The translations under genes and the position numbers were made by a program. From positions 6,449,525 to 6,513,524 of the forward strand of contig NZ_CP012036.1 in the NCBI RefSeq assembly GCF_001298445.1: a DNA stretch of 64,000 nucleotides, in the 5' to 3' direction. This DNA comes from Nostoc piscinale CENA21 (GTDB lineage: Bacteria > Cyanobacteriota > Cyanobacteriia > Cyanobacteriales > Nostocaceae). Positions 36,514 to 44,862 of the stretch are shown here, piece by piece. Below the pieces are notes generated by a model that did no database searches, was not told the origin of the DNA, and saw only the letters and a list, made by a program, of their open reading frames with translations. Numbering within the stretch: the first letter of the stretch is position 1; each line of letters opens with the position of its first letter.

Positions 36514-36761
36514 AATTTAAATCCGAAATCGCAAGTTTGCAGAGATATTAGATTTCGGGGAGAAGTCTGTAAATACCAAAAGGAAAAGCCCATCAATACT
36601 AAAAACAAACGCTATCGCCGAATTAATTCTCACACCTCATCATGACACAAGATGTAAATTTTGGGGAAGAAAAGAGAAAAATTGTTATAAAAAGATACAT
36701 AAACAGGCGATCGCTCCACATTTTGGACTTAAGTGCAAGTGTAACAACTTGTAAAATCCAC

Positions 36762-36793
36762 TAGATTCTCCATTCGACTGGAGAGTTTAGGAT
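36762..36793 (+). promoter_or_regulatory. MerR/CueR-type promoter for the copper operon
   Basis: TAGATT (36762) and TAGGAT (36788) can serve as -35 and -10 with a 20-base spacer, longer than the normal 17. The spacer is filled by an inverted repeat, CTCCAT-TCGA-CTGGAGAG. Long spacers with such a dyad are the hallmark of MerR-family promoters that are unwound by a metal-bound activator. It lies 55 bases before the DUF305 gene. Confidence 0.55.
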
Positions 36794-36847
36794 GAATGTA
36801 ACGAGTAGGACACAAATAGTTCCTTTGAATAACAAAGAGGAACAGCT

Positions 36848-37504
36848 ATGTTAAGTAAACCAACAATTTATGGACTAGTAGGTATACTCGCAGGTAGTAC
36901 GATTACTGCTTTATCTTTTACCTACGCTACCAGAGCCGCACAACAGCGTCTACAATCGCCTCCTTGTGCTACAACCAGCACTATGCTACATAAGATGGCA
37001 GGAACACACCAAGTAGATCAGCACTTCATTGAAATGATGATTCCCCACCATCAAGGTGCAGTTGAGATGGCGGATATAGCTTTGCAAAAATCTCAACGGC
37101 CAGAAATTAAACAGCTGGCTACGGCAATTAAAGCTGACCAGACCAAAGAAATTGACCAAATGAAAGCTTGGTACAAACAATGGTATGGCGCGGAAGTTCC
37201 TGCGACTCCAAGCACGGAGATGGGAATTCATCATGGTACAGGCCACAAAATGCCGGAAATGTCCATGCACTCAGGAATGATGGGTATGGGGATGAATTTA
37301 GAGACATTAAAAAATGCCTCTGATTTTGATCAGGAATTTATTCGCCAGATGATTCCTCACCATGAATCAGCAGTCATGATGGCAAAAATGGTAGCCAATA
37401 ATGCCACACATCCCGAAATTAGGAAGTTAGCTGAAGCAATCATTAAGTCTCAAACTGCTGAAATTCAACAGATGCAGCAATGGTATCAAGCTTGGTCTAA
37501 GTAG
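36848..37504 (+). CDS. DUF305 copper-binding protein (CopM-like)
   Basis: The 218-residue exported protein has an N-terminal hydrophobic anchor or signal (about 8-28). Two copies of the DUF305 four-helix unit follow, each with the metal motif: HFIEMMIPHHQGAVEMA (about 58-74) and EFIRQMIPHHESAVMMA (about 162-178). Between them is a His/Met-rich linker (MGIHHGTGHKMPEMSMH). Such Met/His clusters bind Cu(I)/Cu(II) in the periplasm, and the related CopM protects against copper. A GAGGAACAGCT site precedes the ATG. The CopZ-like gene follows 25 bases after, so the two form a small operon behind a MerR-type promoter. Confidence 0.88.
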   Translation: MLSKPTIYGLVGILAGSTITALSFTYATRAAQQRLQSPPCATTSTMLHKMAGTHQVDQHFIEMMIPHHQGAVEMADIALQKSQRPEIKQLATAIKADQTKEIDQMKAWYKQWYGAEVPATPSTEMGIHHGTGHKMPEMSMHSGMMGMGMNLETLKNASDFDQEFIRQMIPHHESAVMMAKMVANNATHPEIRKLAEAIIKSQTAEIQQMQQWYQAWSK

Positions 37505-37529
37505 TTTTATCATTTAAAATTCTAAATCT

Positions 37530-37724
37530 ATGACACTGACACTCACCGTTCCCAACATGGCTTGTTCTGCTTGTGCTAACAATATCACCAATGCCGTGAA
37601 AACAGTTGATGCTGATGCGATCGTACAAGCCGATCCCTCAACTAAGCTTGTTAGTGTGGAAACTCAAGCTTCTGAGGAAAAAATCAAAGATGCTTTAGCC
37701 AATGCTGGCTATCCCCCAGCTTAA
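37530..37724 (+). CDS. CopZ/Atx1-like copper chaperone domain
   Basis: The 64-residue HMA domain has the metal-binding pair CSAC (C12, C15) in NMACSACANNIT. It is the second gene after the DUF305 protein. Together they suggest a copper-handling unit: periplasmic binding by the DUF305 protein and cytosolic Cu(I) shuttling by this one. It is similar in size and order to the stand-alone relative at 18194, but with Ser-Ala rather than Glu-Gly between the cysteines, which may alter metal preference. Confidence 0.88.
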   Translation: MTLTLTVPNMACSACANNITNAVKTVDADAIVQADPSTKLVSVETQASEEKIKDALANAGYPPA

Positions 37725-37751
37725 GTATTAGCTAAACTTACCTCTGTTGAG

Positions 37752-37797
37752 CCTGGGTGTAAAGGTTTTGAACACCTACACCCTTACACCCCTATCA
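37752..37797. repeat. Dispersed GGGTGTAA/TTACACCC repeat
   Basis: GGGTGTAAAGG pairs with CCTACACCCTTACACCC across a loop. This is another copy of the GGGTGT palindrome family, placed between the convergent chaperone and uracil-DNA glycosylase genes, where it could act as a shared terminator. Confidence 0.55.
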
Positions 37798-38475
37798 CCT
37801 ATCACCTGCTATCTCATCATACTTAGCGCGGACTGCCTGGATATCTTGCCACATCAGCCATTTTGGGCTGCCTTTTTCTTTCGATGGGTTACGCAACAAG
37901 TAGGAAGGGTGAAAAATTGGCATACATAAACGGCCTTCCCATTCTATCCACTGGCCGCGAATTTTGGTGATTCCTTGTTTTTCGCCTGTTAATCCTTTTA
38001 CGGCCGTTGCACCTGTTAACAAAATAATTTGGGGATCAACTAAGCGAATTTGTTCTAATAAATATGGGATGCAAGCTGCCATTTCATTAGGGGTCGGAAC
38101 CCGATTATTCGGTGGTCTGCATTTATTAATGTTACCAATGTAGACATCTTGCTCAGTACTCAAATTCACCGAAGCCAATATTTTCTCTAGCAGCTGGCCA
38201 GACCGACCAACAAATGGTAAGCCTGTTTCGTCTTCGCTTTGGCCTGGTGCTTCTCCCACAATCATGATTGGTGCGTTGAGATTACCTCGCCCTACGACAG
38301 CATGGGTGCGCGTTTGTCCTAATTCGCAACGTTGGCACTGGTTACAGTGCTGTGCTAACTCGGTCATGTTGGTGTAGGTTCCCGCCGGAATGGGAATTTT
38401 GGCATCTGTAGGAATCTGGTCTTTTTGATTGATGTTAGATTCTCCAAAGAGACTCAGTTGAATGTCGCTGCTCAT
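37795..38475 (-). CDS. Uracil-DNA glycosylase, family 4
   Basis: The 226-residue 4Fe-4S uracil-DNA glycosylase has the first cluster cysteines in CNQCQRC (44-50), with others in NKCRPPNNR and EGRLCMPIF. The active-site motif A is GEAPGQSEDETGLPF (74-88), with LLTGATA in the middle and the DNA-loop motif HPSYLLRNPS near the C-terminus. It removes uracil from DNA at the start of base-excision repair. The N-terminal 35 residues are extra and poorly conserved in type. The ATG start is clear. Confidence 0.93.
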   Translation of the reverse strand: MSSDIQLSLFGESNINQKDQIPTDAKIPIPAGTYTNMTELAQHCNQCQRCELGQTRTHAVVGRGNLNAPIMIVGEAPGQSEDETGLPFVGRSGQLLEKILASVNLSTEQDVYIGNINKCRPPNNRVPTPNEMAACIPYLLEQIRLVDPQIILLTGATAVKGLTGEKQGITKIRGQWIEWEGRLCMPIFHPSYLLRNPSKEKGSPKWLMWQDIQAVRAKYDEIAGDR

Positions 38476-38580
38476 GAAACTACGCTTGTTGGTTTAAGCA
38501 CCTAGATGATGTTGATTGCAGAATACTGAAATTGGCGTGAGTTCCATTGTAGCAGCGAATTTAAGCCAAAGAACCATTCC

Positions 38581-39661
38581 CTATTGCTGATATTGCATGG
38601 CTTTGGCGTAATCACCCAAGGCATAGCAAGCAACTTTGAGGCTGGCAAGGGCTTGTTCTTCAATGCGGCGGTCTTTGATACTTCTGGCTAAGAGTAAGCG
38701 TTGTTCATAATATTGGATGGCTTGGCTATAATCGCCCAAAGCTTCACAAGTTACGCCTAAACTGCCTAGAGATTGTTCTTCACTGCGTTTGTCTTTTAAT
38801 TCTCTGGCTAGTTGGAGACGTTCTTGATAATAAGTCATAGCTTTGCCGTAGTCATTGGTAGCATAACAAGCATTCCCTAAATTTTTGAGTACTTGAATGG
38901 CACTGCGGGGGTTGTTGAGAATGCGTGCAACTTTGACACATTGTTCATAGTAGGCGATCGCTTTGGGATAATTGTCTAGAGCATACCAAGCGTTACCCAA
39001 ATTTTTCAGGACTTGTTCTATACCCCAGTTATCTTGGAGTTCCTGCACCAGTTTTAAGCTTTGCTCTTGATACTCGATCGCCCGTGGTAAGTTACCTGCT
39101 GCTTTGTAAACCAATCCTAAATTATTTAAGGCCGCAACTTGACTGCGCTTGTCTTGTAAGCTGCGGGTAATTTTTAAACACTCTTCTAAATATTTAATTG
39201 CTTTGTCATACTCATTTAAGTGACGATAAGCATTACCTAAATGGGAAAATGCTTGCATTTGTACTGATGGGTCTGGTGTCTCTTTTTTTTAACGCTAGAC
39301 ACTGCTTGGCATAAATAATAGTACTTTTATAATCTCCAGAAGCGTAGGTGACTACTGCTAAAAAGCATAGTGCCTGTTCTTGTTGTTGGATATCTCCAAC
39401 AGCCTCAAATAACGCCAATGATTGTTGCAAGGACTTCAAAGCCGCGATGAGTTCTCCCGCTTGTTGCTGTTGTATACCTTGGCGCAATAGTTCTGCTGCT
39501 TCCCATAACTGAGTGTTGTTGTCTTCCGCCAACATTGCTTCTGGTGAATTTTGGTCAAATTCATGGGTAATGGTATTGCGCTTGATTGGCGTAAGGCGGG
39601 TTGTAGGCGCTGGCGCAGGAGAGGTACTGTTCAAGTTGTTTTTCCATTGACCGTCTGACAT
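38581..39661 (-). CDS. Tetratricopeptide-repeat protein, frameshifted at an A8 run
   Basis: Two minus-strand frames join into one TPR protein of about 360 residues. The first (ATG 39661) has a polar N-terminus and two TPR-like helices pairs and runs into an A8 run at 39283-39290. With one A fewer it reads CLALKKETPDPSVQMQAFSHLGNAY straight into the second part. That part holds five to six 40-residue TPR units of the form LGNAYRHLNEYDKAIKYLEE. No enzyme domain is present, so it is a protein-protein adaptor of unknown partner. The residue count per unit (40, not 34) fits the TPR_12 type seen in many cyanobacterial signalling proteins. Confidence 0.85.
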
Positions 39662-39768
39662 TGACCAATTCCCGTTAAATCAACTGGTAGATCAAGTGTT
39701 CCCAAAATCAATGCTTATCTCTCATGGAAAACGATTACTTTAGTATTGTTGGTTGAATACTAGGGTTG

Positions 39769-40440
39769 ATGATGGAAAGAGTTTTGGAACCAGAGGTCAT
39801 GGACACTTGGGAAGAAGCCATTGACTATGATGCGATGGATTTTACTGGGGTTAACACAGCTTTTGCGGAGGAAGCGATCGCTCTGGGTACAACAGAACCA
39901 TGTTTAGTACTAGATGCGGGGACTGGCCCTGGTCGTATCCCGGTTCTCATCGCTCAAATGCGTCCCCAATGGCAGTTGATTGCGATTGATTTAGCTCAAA
40001 ATATGCTAAAAATTGCCACGCAGCATGTTCAACAAGCTGGCTTACAGTCGCAAATTTCCTTGGAATTGGTGGATGCGAAACAGTTACCCTATGCAGATGA
40101 AATGTTTGATTTGGTGATTTCTAATAGCTTGGTTCACCATTTACCTGATCCTCTGCCATTTTTCCAAGAAATCAAGCGAGTTAGTAAACCCAGCAGTGGT
40201 TTGCTGATTCGTGATTTATTACGTCCAGCCGACGAAGAGACAATGAATGCTTTAGTATCCAGCATTGGCCATGACTATGATCCGCTTCAGCAAAAGTTAT
40301 TTCGAGATTCTCTCCACGCTGCACTTACACTAGATGAGGTGAATCAATTGGTTGCTAGTGTCGGGTTAGCTGGAGTGAAAGTTTATCAATCAAGCGATCG
40401 CCATTGGACAATTGCACGCCATTGTAATTTATCTGTTTAA
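39769..40440 (+). CDS. Class I SAM-dependent methyltransferase
   Basis: The protein has 223 residues with the methyltransferase fold. SAM motif I is VLDAGTGPGRIPVLIA (about 47-62), the acidic end of strand 2 is IAIDLAQNM, VDAKQLPYADEMFDLVISN spans strands 3-4, and ALTLDEVNQLVASVG closes the fold. The substrate is unknown; the fold is of the UbiE/Methyltransf_11 type. Starts at 39769 and 39772 are both ATG after AGGG, the second at the better distance. A TTG at 39766 is less likely. Confidence 0.85.
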   Translation: MMERVLEPEVMDTWEEAIDYDAMDFTGVNTAFAEEAIALGTTEPCLVLDAGTGPGRIPVLIAQMRPQWQLIAIDLAQNMLKIATQHVQQAGLQSQISLELVDAKQLPYADEMFDLVISNSLVHHLPDPLPFFQEIKRVSKPSSGLLIRDLLRPADEETMNALVSSIGHDYDPLQQKLFRDSLHAALTLDEVNQLVASVGLAGVKVYQSSDRHWTIARHCNLSV

Positions 40441-40476
40441 ATTAAGTCAGCAAACTTTAATTTCTACTACCCAAAA

Positions 40477-40782
40477 TTATCGGTTCATGGGGATTTTTGT
40501 ATTCCAAACTAATTCAAATTCTGCCTTAGTAATCCCAAATTCTCGAATATCTTCTTCTTGAATTGGTTTATCACATAACATTCCGTAATTGTCTGCGAAG
40601 TGGCTACTATCATAAAATAAGACGTTGCCATTTTCATAGACTTCTATTTGTCTCACAGGATATAGATCATTACCAATTTCGAGAAAGTAAGTACTAGTAC
40701 CCCAAGCATCATATTCTCCTCCCAGAGTTTCATCCCAAAACCATTTGCAATATTGCTTGACCTTGGTTTTTGATAAGAGCAT
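40477..40782 (-). CDS. Hypothetical protein, cytosolic, aromatic-rich
   Basis: The 101-residue protein (MLLSKTKVKQYCKWFWDETLGG start) has many Trp/Tyr/Phe, a mixed alpha-beta pattern, and no signal or membrane part. It contains YENGNVLFYDSSHFADNYGML, which looks like a beta-hairpin core. I recognise no family. A possible AGGAGGCAAAA ribosome site stands just before the ATG. It is convergent with the methyltransferase. Confidence 0.6.
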   Translation of the reverse strand: MLLSKTKVKQYCKWFWDETLGGEYDAWGTSTYFLEIGNDLYPVRQIEVYENGNVLFYDSSHFADNYGMLCDKPIQEEDIREFGITKAEFELVWNTKIPMNR

Positions 40783-40915
40783 ATTTTTGCCTCCTTAATA
40801 TTGCCTCCTTCCACACTCTGTTATTTTTAACTTAAAGTTACAAAAACTATGTTTTTGTAATTATTAAGTAAACATCTATTAATAAATTCACATTTATGAC
40901 TGAAATGATAATATA

Positions 40916-40991
40916 TACAGCAATCATAAATGATTGATAAACATCTCTCTCCCTTATCTTTGTTGTTTACATATCAACTAGGACTGCTATA
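40916..40991. repeat. Short element with TATAGCA inverted ends, copy A
   Basis: TACAGCAATCATAAATGATT on the left and TAGGACTGCTATA on the right are imperfect inverted ends of a 76-base block with a C/T-rich middle (TCTCTCTCCCTTATC). A 102-base block with matching ends lies at 63227-63328. No coding capacity; it is a miniature palindromic element or REP-like repeat. Confidence 0.45.
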
Positions 40992-41018
40992 CAAGACTGA
41001 AAATTCTCAGTAGCCCGT

Positions 41019-41489
41019 TTATTTTATCGTAACACTTCCCGGTTTGGTGCCATCTTCTGCGCGTAGGATATCACGTACTTCCATTAAAATAATCCCTAAC
41101 ATATTTTTGCCACTACCATCAGCACCACAACCCCAATAATAATCAATGGGAGAATTTTCTACTATTTCGTCATCACCTGTACTGAGTAAGATTTCCCGAA
41201 TATCTGCATGAGTTTCAAACTTACACAGTACTGCTTTTTTCATAATACCGTCTTTGACTTGCTCCCAATCGGGACGCAAAGGACGGTTTCTTTCTCTACC
41301 CATTTTTGCGGCTTCTTTAGGAGTTTTTACTAAGCGAATTTGTTCTAAATGAAATGTCCCAACAAACTTTTGTGCTTGAAAATAATGTTCGCTAGTATAC
41401 CAGTATAAATCATCCAAAACAAATCCATGAGCAGAAAAGTTGGAAAAGCAGCCATATTGTTCGCGGGTGCTATAAAAATAGATAGTCAT
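41019..41489 (-). CDS. NADAR (YbiA-like) family protein
   Basis: The NADAR domain has 156 residues: FYSTREQYGCFSNFSAHGF, YWYTSEHYFQAQKFVGT, PKEAAKMGRERNRPLRPDW and the closing WGCGADGSGKNMLGIILM, all family blocks. E. coli YbiA and plant COG3236 relatives hydrolyse damaged riboflavin-pathway intermediates. Other members reverse ADP-ribosylation or act in NAD-linked anti-phage settings, so the substrate is open. The frame runs upstream to a GTG at 41504, but MTIYFYS at 41489 is the natural start. No riboflavin gene is adjacent. Confidence 0.88.
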   Translation of the reverse strand: MTIYFYSTREQYGCFSNFSAHGFVLDDLYWYTSEHYFQAQKFVGTFHLEQIRLVKTPKEAAKMGRERNRPLRPDWEQVKDGIMKKAVLCKFETHADIREILLSTGDDEIVENSPIDYYWGCGADGSGKNMLGIILMEVRDILRAEDGTKPGSVTIK

Positions 41490-41569
41490 CGAATAACCCT
41501 GCACTCTGGTTTATTAGAAATTTTATTAATAGCATTTCTAATTGGGCTTTACCAAAACTTACTATAAAA

Positions 41570-43463
41570 CTAAATAATCACTGTAGAGTTAACAGACAAT
41601 TTTTGATTTATTTTATATTTAATTGGCAAGGTTATCGTAAATTCTGTACCTTGTCCTATTTCCGAATATACTTCTATTTTACCTTGATGTTTTTCAACTA
41701 TTTGATAACAAGTACTTAAACCTAAACCTGTACCTTTGCCTACTGGTTTAGTTGTAAAAAATGGGTCAAAAATTTTATGCTTAATAGCCGTAGGGATTCC
41801 ATTACCATTATCTTTGATATTTATTTTAATGTAATTATCATCTATTTTGAAAGTCTCAATATTAATTTGTTTGTTTGTAATATTATTTTGTTCGCTTAAA
41901 GCATCTATGGCATTGCTCACAATATTCATAAATACCTGATTGATCTGTGCTGGATAGCATTCAATTAAAGGTAGGTTATGATAGTTCTTATTTACAGTTA
42001 TTTTTGGAATAATTTTATGATTTAAAATTAGTAATGTATTTTCAAGACCTTCATGAACATCTACTTCTTTCATCTCAGCTTCATCTAGTCGAGAAAAGTT
42101 GCGTAAAGATAATACAATTTCTCGAATGCGTTGTGCGCCTGTTTGCATTGATGACAGTAAATTAGATAAATCTTGGCTAATGAATATTAAATCAATATCT
42201 TCAATTTTATCAATAATCACATGGCTTGGTTCTGGATATTGTTGCTGGTATAACTCTACTAATGCTAATAAATCTTCTACATACTCTTTGGCGTGTTGAA
42301 TATTGCCATAAATAAAACTAACAGGGTTATTAATTTCGTGAGCGATACCTGCTACCATCTGTCCGAGAGAAGACATTTTTTCTGTTTGAATTAGTTGTCC
42401 TTGAGTAGCTTGCAAATCCTGAAGAGTTTTTTGCAATTCTTGAGTGCGTTCTTCTACTCGTTTTTCTAAATTATGGCGTGCTAATTCTAATTCGTGAGTA
42501 CGTTCCTCTACTCGTTTCTCTAGAGTTTGACGAGCTAGTTCTAATTCTTGGGTATAATCTCCTACCCACTCTACCAATTGGTTTAAAGAATTGGCTAATG
42601 TTCCTACTTCATCTTTACTAGTGATATCGGCTTTAATCCGAAAATTAGATTCTTGAGTGATTGTTTTAGCAACATTAGTCACTACTTGCAAAGGGTGAGC
42701 AATTAAATGACTAGTAAATATTGCTAGTAGGATAGCGATCGCAACTGATATTAGCACACTTCCTAAAATAACATTCACTTGTAATTTTTGAGCATTATTA
42801 AAACTAGTATTTGCGTGCTGCTTTTGCAGTTCAGCGTGTCCTATTAACCGAGTTAATTCATCTGATAGCTGCTCAAATTTTATCGGAATATTAGTAGCTT
42901 TCTCTTGATTGAGAAAATTTAATATTTGTTGCTGGTAATTTTTATTCTTGATTGATGATGAATTTTTTTACTTCAATTTCTTGCCAAAAAAATTTTGACA
43001 ATTTGATTATAACTCTCAGTGGTTTGATCATAAGCATTTAATAACTGATGAATATCTTGACTATTAATTAATAAATCATTCTGATAAAGACTGACAAATT
43101 GCTCTAACTCTAATAATTTTTGCCTAACTTGAACAATACCATCTAAAAACCGATTTTTTTCAAATTCTAGCCAAATGGAATTATCTAATACTGTAACTAA
43201 TCTTTGGGGGTGTAGTCTGACTCTAGTAACAGCATTTTCTAAATCTTTTAATAAAGCCTGTTGTTGATAAGCAAGAATTAGCTGCTTGTGAGCATAAGTC
43301 TCATAGTTATATGCTACTAGTAAACCACTTGCTGTACCTATACAAGTAATACCAACAGTTACTGTATAGCCGTAAATTATCTTTTGGGCAATACTCCAGT
43401 TGTTGCTTAATTTGAATAACCAGTTTGAAAGTTTTTTAACCAATTTTTTTTAGTAAAATTCAT
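41570..43463 (-). CDS. Membrane sensor histidine kinase, interrupted by homopolymer indels
   Basis: Frames at 42973-43443 and 41570-42778, plus the gap between them, form one kinase of about 625 residues. An N-terminal helix (IIYGYTVTVGITCIGTAS) is followed by a periplasmic helical sensor region, then a second helix (VLISVAIAILLAIFTSHLI) with a HAMP domain. A coiled coil contains two ELARQTLEKRVEERTHE-like repeats, HisKA has VAGIAHEINNPVSFIYGN, and HATPase has NIVSNAIDAL, DNGNG and GTGLGLSTCYQIV. The indels are at A7 42986-42992 and T7 42963-42969 (one base extra each). Possibly there is also a T8 at 43444-43451 (one short) that would restore the ATG at 43463. It sits just after the PhnD-like lipoprotein gene. 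Confidence 0.82.
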
Positions 43464-43485
43464 TTAATTTACAACATGAATATAT

Positions 43486-44373
43486 TTATAAAAAGCTTCC
43501 TTCTCCCATGTTTTGATAAACTTGCCGAATCATGTTGTAGTCAGAGTCATTTGCAGTCGTCAAACTTGCTCCTTGGTATTTCTTGTCAGCTAGTATAATA
43601 CTTTGAAGTATTTTATCTTGATTTGTTAGCATCCGCGATCGCATATCTGCTACTAAGTTAGCTTGAAGTCGATTATTAGCAACAAATACATCATTAGGTA
43701 ATAAGGGGCTTTTGGCGATTATATCAAAATCTTTTTCTAAGAATTTTTCTTTCGCTAGTTTATCATTATATGTATCAGAAGCATTTACCCAAGCATCTAC
43801 TTCGCCTTTTACTAAAGCTTTTAGTCCCTGATCACCTAACATAACAATTTTGACATCATTCTTGGGATCTAATCCAGCATCCATCAGTAATTTTGTTGGC
43901 CCAATATGTCCAGAAGTTGAACCAATACGGTTCATAGCAATTGTTTTTCCTTTTAATTGAGATAATGATTTAATTTTACTGTTTGCACGGACAACAATAA
44001 TGGAATGATAATTAGGACGCTTAACTCCAATTATAGGAATACTTTTAGCTCTAGAATTTAAAATTAAATATTCTGAAGGCCCTGCGAAAGCAATATCTAG
44101 TTTATCTGAGACCAAGGCTGCGGCTGCGGCTGTTCTATTTTCAACTGGTAAAAATTCAATTTTTATATCTAATATTTCTTCTAATGTCTTTCTTAATTCT
44201 CCATAACTTGCTTCTAATTCTTGGAGATTATTAACATCTGTAATAGTGAATTTGAGATTTTTTGGTATGTTAATTGATATTTCTGTGTTTTGCTTCTGGG
44301 AATTAGAATTACATGCTGTTATAAATCCAGACAGAAAGATAGAGCAGTAGCTTAATAGTTTTCGTCTTTTCAT
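43486..44373 (-). CDS. PhnD-like substrate-binding lipoprotein
   Basis: The 295-residue extracytoplasmic binding protein has a type II signal peptide with the lipobox SGFITAC (Cys21). The PhnD/SsuA-type fold has GELRKTLEEILDIKIEFLP, FAGPSEYLIL, IIVVRANSKIKSLSQLKGK and DAWVNASDTYNDKL. Family proteins bind phosphonates, phosphite or phosphate for an ABC importer. No permease or ATPase gene is nearby. Instead a membrane histidine kinase follows within about 25-45 bases on the same strand. The likely role is therefore ligand sensing for the kinase rather than uptake. Confidence 0.87.
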   Translation of the reverse strand: MKRRKLLSYCSIFLSGFITACNSNSQKQNTEISINIPKNLKFTITDVNNLQELEASYGELRKTLEEILDIKIEFLPVENRTAAAAALVSDKLDIAFAGPSEYLILNSRAKSIPIIGVKRPNYHSIIVVRANSKIKSLSQLKGKTIAMNRIGSTSGHIGPTKLLMDAGLDPKNDVKIVMLGDQGLKALVKGEVDAWVNASDTYNDKLAKEKFLEKDFDIIAKSPLLPNDVFVANNRLQANLVADMRSRMLTNQDKILQSIILADKKYQGASLTTANDSDYNMIRQVYQNMGEGSFL

Positions 44374-44624
44374 AATTATTATCTATTCTGGAGAGCCAAT
44401 GACAATATAAATTGATACTGTAATCAATAGGGAAAATTAATATTCAATCCCTGAATAAATTATTGGCATTAAACTCAGAATTAATACAACTAATTATGGT
44501 ATTTAGAGACTTGATTAATGACTTCTGTAAGATTACTGAATTTAGCTATAATAAATATTTGTGTCAGTAAAATATAAAGTTTAACAAAAGATTATTGATT
44601 TATTAAGAGATATCTTTTGCTAAT

Positions 44625-44846
44625 TTGACAAGTTCAGATTTGAACTTTGATAATAAGTTAAGTACATACATAGAAAAAGAGCGATCGCCTTTAGTTAAAC
44701 TATTAATTATATACCGTCATCTCAAGTCATTGGTTGCACAGCGTCACAGTTATAAACCGGAAATTTTGCGTTATTTTGAACGCCATTATTTAGATAGTTC
44801 TCAACATTTAACTCGGTTAACTTATGAAACTTTAGTATTGGGGTAA
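44625..44846 (+). CDS. Small hypothetical protein, TTG start
   Basis: A 73-codon frame starts at TTG. The product is basic and helical (KLLIIYRHLKSLVAQRHSYK, ILRYFERHYLDSSQHLTRLTYE). No ribosome site is obvious, and no family is recognised. Its stop is close to the end of the convergent CheB-CheR fusion gene. It may be a true small protein or the remains of a larger gene. Confidence 0.35.
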   Translation: MTSSDLNFDNKLSTYIEKERSPLVKLLIIYRHLKSLVAQRHSYKPEILRYFERHYLDSSQHLTRLTYETLVLG

Positions 44847-44862
44847 ATCAACAATGTTGAAT

